From Candidatus Wallbacteria bacterium (lineage in GTDB: Bacteria; Muiribacteriota; UBA6191; JACPRK01), in the NCBI GenBank assembly GCA_016213845.1, contig JACQZN010000129.1, positions 77,268 through 132,041 of the forward strand: a DNA stretch of 54,774 nucleotides. The letters run 5' to 3'. Of the stretch, positions 50,126-54,774 are shown piece after piece (positions within the stretch are counted from its first letter, which is position 1; every line of letters starts with the position of its first letter). The notes beneath the pieces are model-generated. The model was not told where the DNA came from. It made no database searches and saw only the letters and a list, made by a program, of their open reading frames with translations. The position numbers and the translations under genes were made by a program.

Positions 50126-51091
50126 ATGACCGTTGCCGCATCGCTCGCGTCTCATCCCGATCTCCCCGCCGCCGGCGTTGTGCAGCGGCTCGTCACCAAC
50201 ATTGAACGCGTCATGGTGGGCAAGCGCCACGCGGTGGAGCTGGCCGTCACGGCGCTTTTGGCCAGGGGCCACTTGCTGATCGAGGACGTCCCGGGGGTGG
50301 GCAAGACGACGCTTGCGCGCTCGATCGCCCGCTCCATCGACTGCGATTTCGGCCGCATCCAGGCGACCAGCGATCTCTTGCCGTCGGACGTGACGGGCGT
50401 GGCCGTGTTCAACCGCAAGTCCGAGGAGTTCGAGTTCCGCGAGGGGCCCGTCTTCACGAACATCCTGCTGGTCGACGAGATCAACCGGGCGATGCCGCGC
50501 ACGCAGTCGAGCCTGTTGCAGGCGATGGCCGAGTGCGAGGTGACGGTGGACGGGCGGACCTATCCGTTGAAGTCGCCGTTTTTCGTGATCGCCACGCAGA
50601 ACCCGGCCGAGCAGATCGGCACCTACTTTCTGCCAGAGAGCCAGCTCGACCGCTTCGCGCTGCGTATCCCGCTCGGCTACCCGGACCGCGCCCAGGAGCG
50701 CGAGATGATCCGGGCCCGCGAGAGGTCCTCCCCGCTGGAGGAGCTGACGCCAGTCGTGAGCCGTTCGGAGCTGCTCTCCCTGCAGCAGCGCGTGGCCGAC
50801 GTGCGGATGGAAGACACGGTGCTCGACTATCTCCTGGCGATCGTGGAGCGGTCCCGGAACCGTGAGGACCTGTCTGCGGGCGCCAGCCCTCGCGGGGCGC
50901 TGGTGCTGTGTCGGCTGAGCCAGGCTTTCGCGCTGGTCCGCGGGCGCGACTTCGTGATGCCCGACGACGTCAAGGAGCTGGCCGGCCCCTGCCTGGGCCA
51001 CCGGCTGACGACGCGCACCGGCTTCCGGGCCGACCTGGCGGAACAGTTCAAGCTGGTGCGCTCGATCCTGGAGGAGGTCGCCTCGCCTTGA
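50126..51091 (+). CDS. MoxR-family AAA+ ATPase
   Basis: 321 residues from ATG 50126, which follows GGAGG at 50117-50121. Walker A is DVPGVGKTT (about 54-62), Walker B is LLVDEIN (115-121, with Asp117/Glu118), with GLLxQAM-like LLQAMAE and sensor ATQNP. MoxR chaperones act with VWA and DUF58 partners to mature periplasmic or membrane proteins. The TTG of the DUF58 gene overlaps its stop (TTGA). It is cytoplasmic and forms hexamers by family knowledge. Confidence 0.94.
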   Translation: MTVAASLASHPDLPAAGVVQRLVTNIERVMVGKRHAVELAVTALLARGHLLIEDVPGVGKTTLARSIARSIDCDFGRIQATSDLLPSDVTGVAVFNRKSEEFEFREGPVFTNILLVDEINRAMPRTQSSLLQAMAECEVTVDGRTYPLKSPFFVIATQNPAEQIGTYFLPESQLDRFALRIPLGYPDRAQEREMIRARERSSPLEELTPVVSRSELLSLQQRVADVRMEDTVLDYLLAIVERSRNREDLSAGASPRGALVLCRLSQAFALVRGRDFVMPDDVKELAGPCLGHRLTTRTGFRADLAEQFKLVRSILEEVASP

Positions 51092-52485
51092 CCGGCGCCG
51101 CCGCGGGAGCAGCCGCGCGCGCCGTCTCGGAGTCACGGGAGCCGGCGGCTGTGTCGAGTCCGAATCTGCGCGGCGCCGAGCGCGGGCTGCGTTGGCGCGG
51201 CACTCGCGAGGGCATCCACTTCCTCGTCCTGTTTCTCTGCATCATCGTCGCCGCGGTCAACTCGGGCACGAACCTCGTCTACCTCTTCGCCAGCGTCATG
51301 GGGGGCGTCTACGTGCTCTCGTTCCTCGTGAACGCAGTGAGCGTGGTCGGCCTATCGGTTCGAGTCCACCTGGACCGGGAAGCCGCGGAAGGCGAGGAGT
51401 TCACCTGGGAGGCCGTCGTCCACAACTCGAGCCGGTTCGGCCGCCACTTCGTCGAGGTGAAGCCTCGCTTCGTGGGTGCCGCCGACTACGAGCCCGGCCG
51501 CAGGCTGCGCAGGCTGCTGCCCCCGCTGGCGCAACTGGGACCTTACCTGGCCCGCGTGATGAGCCAGATCGTCACCGGCGAGCCCCGCGAGGGACAGCCC
51601 GGGCGGCTCCTCTACCTGCCCCCCGGCAAGAGCGCCCGCGTGTCGATCCGCACCAAGCTCGCGCGCCGGGGCGATTACAGGCTCGAGAGCGTCGACGTCT
51701 ACACCAGCTTCCCGATGCGGTTGATGCACCTGGCCTGGACGTACTGGCCGGCCGGACGCGTGGTGGTCGTTCCGACGCTCTTGCGTCCGTTTTACACCGC
51801 GGCCACCGCCTCCGAGATCGAGGTGCCAACCGAGAGCCTGGTCGACTCCCATCGCGGCGAAGGGCTCGACTACCACGGCTTGCGCGAGTACCTGCCGGGA
51901 GATCCGCCTCGCTCGATCCACTGGAAGGTGAGCGCCCGATTCCAGCGACTGGTCGTGCGGGAGCACCAGCAGAACCGCTCTGCGCGCTACTACCTCTTCC
52001 TGGACCTGGACGAGCGCAAGGCCGACGGCCGGAAGGGGCACGAGAAGCTGGAACAGTGCATCCGGATCGCGGCGACGGTTTGCCGGGAGCTGGTGGCGGC
52101 CAGCTGCCACAGCCAGGTGCTGCTCCTGGCCGACGAGTTCGCGCCCTCGCCGTCCATCTTCACCGCCTCGGAGCTGGGCCTCTTGCTTCGGTACCTGGGC
52201 AGCGTCCCCTACACGCGCCGCGGAAGCCTCTCCGGCATGCTGGGTCGATCGGTCGGGCTCCTGGCCCCCGATTCCTACGTCATCTTCGCGCTCCCAGGGG
52301 CCACCGACGAGGACTGCGCAGCCATCGGTTCGCTGCTGGGCAAGGGGTACCACGTGAGCGCGCTCTTGACCGTGGCCGACCGCGAAGAGGCCCGCAAGGA
52401 GCGCGCCCGGCCGGCGGTCGTGCGGCTGGCCGAGGGTGGCTGCCACGTGCTGCTGCACTCGCGCGCGACGTCGGCGCTCTGCTGA
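51088..52485 (+). CDS. DUF58-domain membrane protein
   Basis: 465 residues from TTG 51088 (overlapping the moxR stop, GGAGGAGG 10 nt upstream). One or two N-terminal membrane segments (HFLVLFLCIIVAAVNSG, YLFASVMGGVYVLSFLVNAV), a beta-sandwich region, then the DUF58 signature DSHRGEGLDYHGLREYLPGDPPRSIHWKVSARFQRLVVRE (about 258-297). A VWA-like fold without a full MIDAS follows. It is the usual partner of MoxR and the transglutaminase. Confidence 0.93.
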   Translation: MTGAAAGAAARAVSESREPAAVSSPNLRGAERGLRWRGTREGIHFLVLFLCIIVAAVNSGTNLVYLFASVMGGVYVLSFLVNAVSVVGLSVRVHLDREAAEGEEFTWEAVVHNSSRFGRHFVEVKPRFVGAADYEPGRRLRRLLPPLAQLGPYLARVMSQIVTGEPREGQPGRLLYLPPGKSARVSIRTKLARRGDYRLESVDVYTSFPMRLMHLAWTYWPAGRVVVVPTLLRPFYTAATASEIEVPTESLVDSHRGEGLDYHGLREYLPGDPPRSIHWKVSARFQRLVVREHQQNRSARYYLFLDLDERKADGRKGHEKLEQCIRIAATVCRELVAASCHSQVLLLADEFAPSPSIFTASELGLLLRYLGSVPYTRRGSLSGMLGRSVGLLAPDSYVIFALPGATDEDCAAIGSLLGKGYHVSALLTVADREEARKERARPAVVRLAEGGCHVLLHSRATSALC

Positions 52486-52501
52486 ATCGAGCTCCCTCGC
52501 C

Positions 52502-54625
52502 ATGAAGCCCGACGACAGGACGGAAGGCCTCGAGCGGATGGACCTCTGGGCGTGGCTGGCCGTGGCGGTCACGATGGTGGCGATGGCCGTGGCAGAGCCG
52601 CGCTCGCTCGTGGCGTTCGGATTGCCGGCCCTCTTCTACTGGGCGGCCAGGCGCGCCGGCAAGCCGCTGCCGAAGGGGACCGAGAACAGGGTCGGTTTGA
52701 TTTGCGCCCTTGGCTGCCTGGTGGACTACCTGGTCTTCCGCGATGGAGTGCTCGGGTTCGCCTTCTTCTTCTGCTCGCTGGCCGCCATCAGCATGCACAC
52801 GGGGCGCGGGCGCGGGTCGCTGCGGCAGCTCTATCTGGTGCTGACGCTCGTGATGCTGGTGGTCTCGACGCGGACGCTGGAGCTGGCGTTTCTGCTCTTC
52901 CTCATCCTGTTCACCACGGCGACCCTGATCTGCTTCTTGCGGGAGGCGCACCCCGAGACGGTCAGTGCCGGCTTCCGGCGCCGCTACGTGGGCGTCTGTC
53001 TCGCCTTTGTCGCGGCCAGCTTCGTGGTCGCGGGGCCGCTCTTCTTCGTGCTCCCGAGAGCGCCGTTCGTGCTCTTCAATCCGGCAAACCTGCCAAGCGT
53101 CACCGGGTTCGGCGACGAGGTCAGCCTGGGGGAGATGGCCAGCATCAAGAAGAGCTCGAAGCTCTACATGCGCGTCTACGCCAAGGACCAGAAGAAGTGG
53201 CGCGGCCAGGTCCTGGACCACTACGCGAGCCGCAAGTGGACCTCGCGCGGCAGCCGCGGCCTCTCACGCACGCTGCAGGCCGAACCCGGCCGCCCCGCAC
53301 GAACCATCCCCGGCGACCGCACGCCGCTGACCGACTACTTCCTGCAGGAGATCCTGATCGAGCCCTACACCAATCGCGCCCTCTTCAGCGCTGCCCAACC
53401 GGCCGCCATCGAGCTGATCGGCTACCCCGTCAACCATAGCGTCGGCGACACCCTCTCCCGGGGCGGCGACACCCGCTTCCAGAAGATCACGTACCGCGTC
53501 TGGTCGAAGCTGCCCCAGGCCACCCAGGCCCAACTGGAGGCGACCACGGGGCCGCTGAACGTGGCCCACTCCGTCAAAGACTACCTGCAGCTGCCCGACG
53601 GATTGCAGCGATTGCGCAAGTTGGGCGGAGAGCTCACGCGCGGCCGGACCAGCTGGTACGCGAAGGCGGCAGCCATCGAAGATCACCTGGTGACCAAGTA
53701 CGCCTACACGCTGGACTTGCCCGAGGTCGGCTCGGGGGACCCGGTGGAGGCGTTCCTGTTCGAGACCAAGCGAGGCCACTGCGAGTACTTCGCTTCAGCC
53801 ATGGCGCTGCTCCTGCGCTCGCAGGGCATCCCCAGCCGCGTGGTGACCGGTTTCTCCTTCGGTGAGTACAACGCCTTCGGCGGCTACTACAACGTGCGGG
53901 AGAAGGACGCCCACGCCTGGGTCGAGGCCTACCTGCCGGGCATCGGCTGGTGGGAGTTCGACCCGACGGCAAGCTCCAACGAGCCCGAGGCGCTGGGATT
54001 CCTGGACCAGCTCGGGCTGACGCAATCGGCGGCCTGGCTGCAGATGAAAGCCTGGCTCGATTCGCTCGACGCGCAGTGGCAGCGCGAGGTCGTCAGCTAC
54101 TCGGCCGACGGCCAGCGCGAGCTGATGGCGCGCGTGGCCGAGTTCTTCGACGACCTTTACATCGCGGCCCAGGCACGATTCTATCGAGGCCGCACGTGGG
54201 TGCACGATCGGAAGGCGCCGCTGGTAGCGCTCCTGACTGCGGTGCTGGCCGTGTCGCTGGCAGGCGGGCGCAAGCGCGCGGCCGCCGCTGGGCTGTGGCT
54301 CTTCGAGCTCCTCGCCGGTCTTCTCGCCTCACGCGCCCACCGAGGGATTCGCGCAGCCCGGGTGACCGCCTTCACTCGCGCCGCGCAGCTCCTGGCGGCC
54401 CACGGCCTGGAGCGCCGCCCGGACTGGACACCGCTCGAGTACACGCGCACCGTCGAGCGCGAGCGCCCCGAGCTGGCCCCCGCGCTCGACGCGCTCGCCT
54501 TGTTGCACTGCACGGTCGAGTTCGCGGGCGCGCCGCTCGAGGAGGCCGATCGCCGGATGGCCGAAGAGCGCCTCAAGGAGCTGGCCAAGCTGCTGCGGGG
54601 GAGGAAGGTGGAAGGGGGAAGATAG
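52502..54625 (+). CDS. TgpA-like transmembrane transglutaminase
   Basis: 707 residues. Residues about 13-190 include six hydrophobic segments (DUF3488 part); the periplasmic transglutaminase core (about 380-500) has the triad Cys427 (RGHCEYF), His471 (DAHAWVEAY) and Asp487 (WEFDPT). A further membrane segment (about 580-600) precedes the cytosolic DUF4129-like tail. Role in the family: peptide-bond or cross-link chemistry outside the membrane, with MoxR and DUF58. The last codons (RGRKVEGGR) run into a GGAAGG-type repeat that also supplies the stop, so the C-terminus may have been extended. Confidence 0.94.
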   Translation: MKPDDRTEGLERMDLWAWLAVAVTMVAMAVAEPRSLVAFGLPALFYWAARRAGKPLPKGTENRVGLICALGCLVDYLVFRDGVLGFAFFFCSLAAISMHTGRGRGSLRQLYLVLTLVMLVVSTRTLELAFLLFLILFTTATLICFLREAHPETVSAGFRRRYVGVCLAFVAASFVVAGPLFFVLPRAPFVLFNPANLPSVTGFGDEVSLGEMASIKKSSKLYMRVYAKDQKKWRGQVLDHYASRKWTSRGSRGLSRTLQAEPGRPARTIPGDRTPLTDYFLQEILIEPYTNRALFSAAQPAAIELIGYPVNHSVGDTLSRGGDTRFQKITYRVWSKLPQATQAQLEATTGPLNVAHSVKDYLQLPDGLQRLRKLGGELTRGRTSWYAKAAAIEDHLVTKYAYTLDLPEVGSGDPVEAFLFETKRGHCEYFASAMALLLRSQGIPSRVVTGFSFGEYNAFGGYYNVREKDAHAWVEAYLPGIGWWEFDPTASSNEPEALGFLDQLGLTQSAAWLQMKAWLDSLDAQWQREVVSYSADGQRELMARVAEFFDDLYIAAQARFYRGRTWVHDRKAPLVALLTAVLAVSLAGGRKRAAAAGLWLFELLAGLLASRAHRGIRAARVTAFTRAAQLLAAHGLERRPDWTPLEYTRTVERERPELAPALDALALLHCTVEFAGAPLEEADRRMAEERLKELAKLLRGRKVEGGR

Positions 54626-54648
54626 AAGGTGGAAGGGGGAAGAGGGCA
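54598..54648. repeat. Short-word repeat (GGAAGGTGGAAGGGGG) at the transglutaminase end
   Basis: GGAAGGTGGAAGGGGGAAGA words occur twice in tandem (AGAAGGTGGAAGGGGGAAGA in the second). The stop TAG of the transglutaminase is in the first unit. It is a different word from the CCTCAAG arrays. Confidence 0.7.
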
Positions 54649-54695
54649 GTGGGTGCGCTCACGGACGGCGGGGAGCTGGGAACTTCAGCCGCAAT

Positions 54696-54759
54696 ACCGG
54701 TGGCGTCTACCTGTACCGGGTTTTTCGAGAAAACCCCGGTACAGGTAGACGCCACCGGT
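54696..54759. repeat. Long palindrome, family B copy 2
   Basis: Arms of 31 nt (54696-54726 and 54729-54759) with one mismatch and a 2-nt loop; the outer 25 nt are perfectly complementary and hold TGGCGTCTACCTGTACCGG. It is 70 bp beyond the transglutaminase stop at the edge of the window. Confidence 0.9.
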
Positions 54760-54774
54760 TTTCGCCCCGGGACA

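Noticed and set aside
50126..54625. MoxR-DUF58-transglutaminase as a novel system
   Set aside because: This three-gene set is widespread and well known; motifs and order are ordinary.

Overview
This is a high-GC, gene-dense stretch of chromosome from a Gram-negative bacterium. Signal peptides, outer-membrane-barrel-like proteins, a chemosensory operon with CHASE3-like and CheB/CheR parts, phosphatidylcholine synthase and a complete olefin (oleABCD) gene set all fit an environmental Gram-negative. The mix of long palindromic REP-like repeats and short-word intergenic repeats is what I associate with Acidobacteriota or similar soil and sediment lineages. That placement is an impression, because the window holds no rRNA or other marker gene. 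Essentially every base lies in or next to a gene. No gene-free gap exceeds 300 bp, and I see no tRNA, rRNA, CRISPR array, transposase or prophage.

Layout. 1-4.9 kb: the 3' end of an EF-G-like GTPase, an uncharacterised protein with a decayed M48-like domain, a GAF/PAS protein with a decayed histidine-kinase core, and an intact RsbW-type ATPase. 5.2-11.4 kb: a VWA lipoprotein/exported protein, a membrane coiled-coil protein, and a leftward group of exported proteins. 11.5-15.7 kb: a sugar-nucleotide group (an SDR epimerase, then a UDP-sugar dehydrogenase fused to a DPM1-like glycosyltransferase) followed by a chorismate mutase/prephenate-dehydratase-like protein that lacks key dehydratase residues. 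15.7-19.5 kb: a tiny zinc ribbon, a Cys-rich EF-hand protein and two exported proteins. 19.6-25.8 kb: a tightly coupled operon pgl-pcs-oleB-oleC-oleD, with oleA convergent to it. Together these could turn acyl-CoAs into long-chain olefins and make phosphatidylcholine. 26-35.2 kb: an EEP-family hydrolase, a secreted clan-CD protease-like protein, an M1 aminopeptidase, ArfB, an esterase and a domain-swapped aconitase-family hydratase.

35.2-46 kb: one leftward chemosensory operon (cheW-cheR-cheW-mcp-cheA-cheB-hybrid kinase-response regulator), almost entirely joined by start/stop overlaps and with no flagellar genes. 46-54.8 kb: a secreted EEP-like protein, a GNAT acetyltransferase, IMP dehydrogenase, a TIGR02757-type HhH protein, and the classical MoxR ATPase-DUF58-transglutaminase trio.

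The most unusual non-coding signals are five long near-perfect palindromes in two sequence families (A: 9694, 31765, 46066; B: 47561, 54696) and several arrays of short words (CCTCAAGCC, CTACTGGCTACTGA). The word arrays sit at gene ends and recur with the same module order in opposite orientations. Several stop codons, and one gene start, lie inside these elements. All functions are inferred from recognised motifs; no database search was possible.
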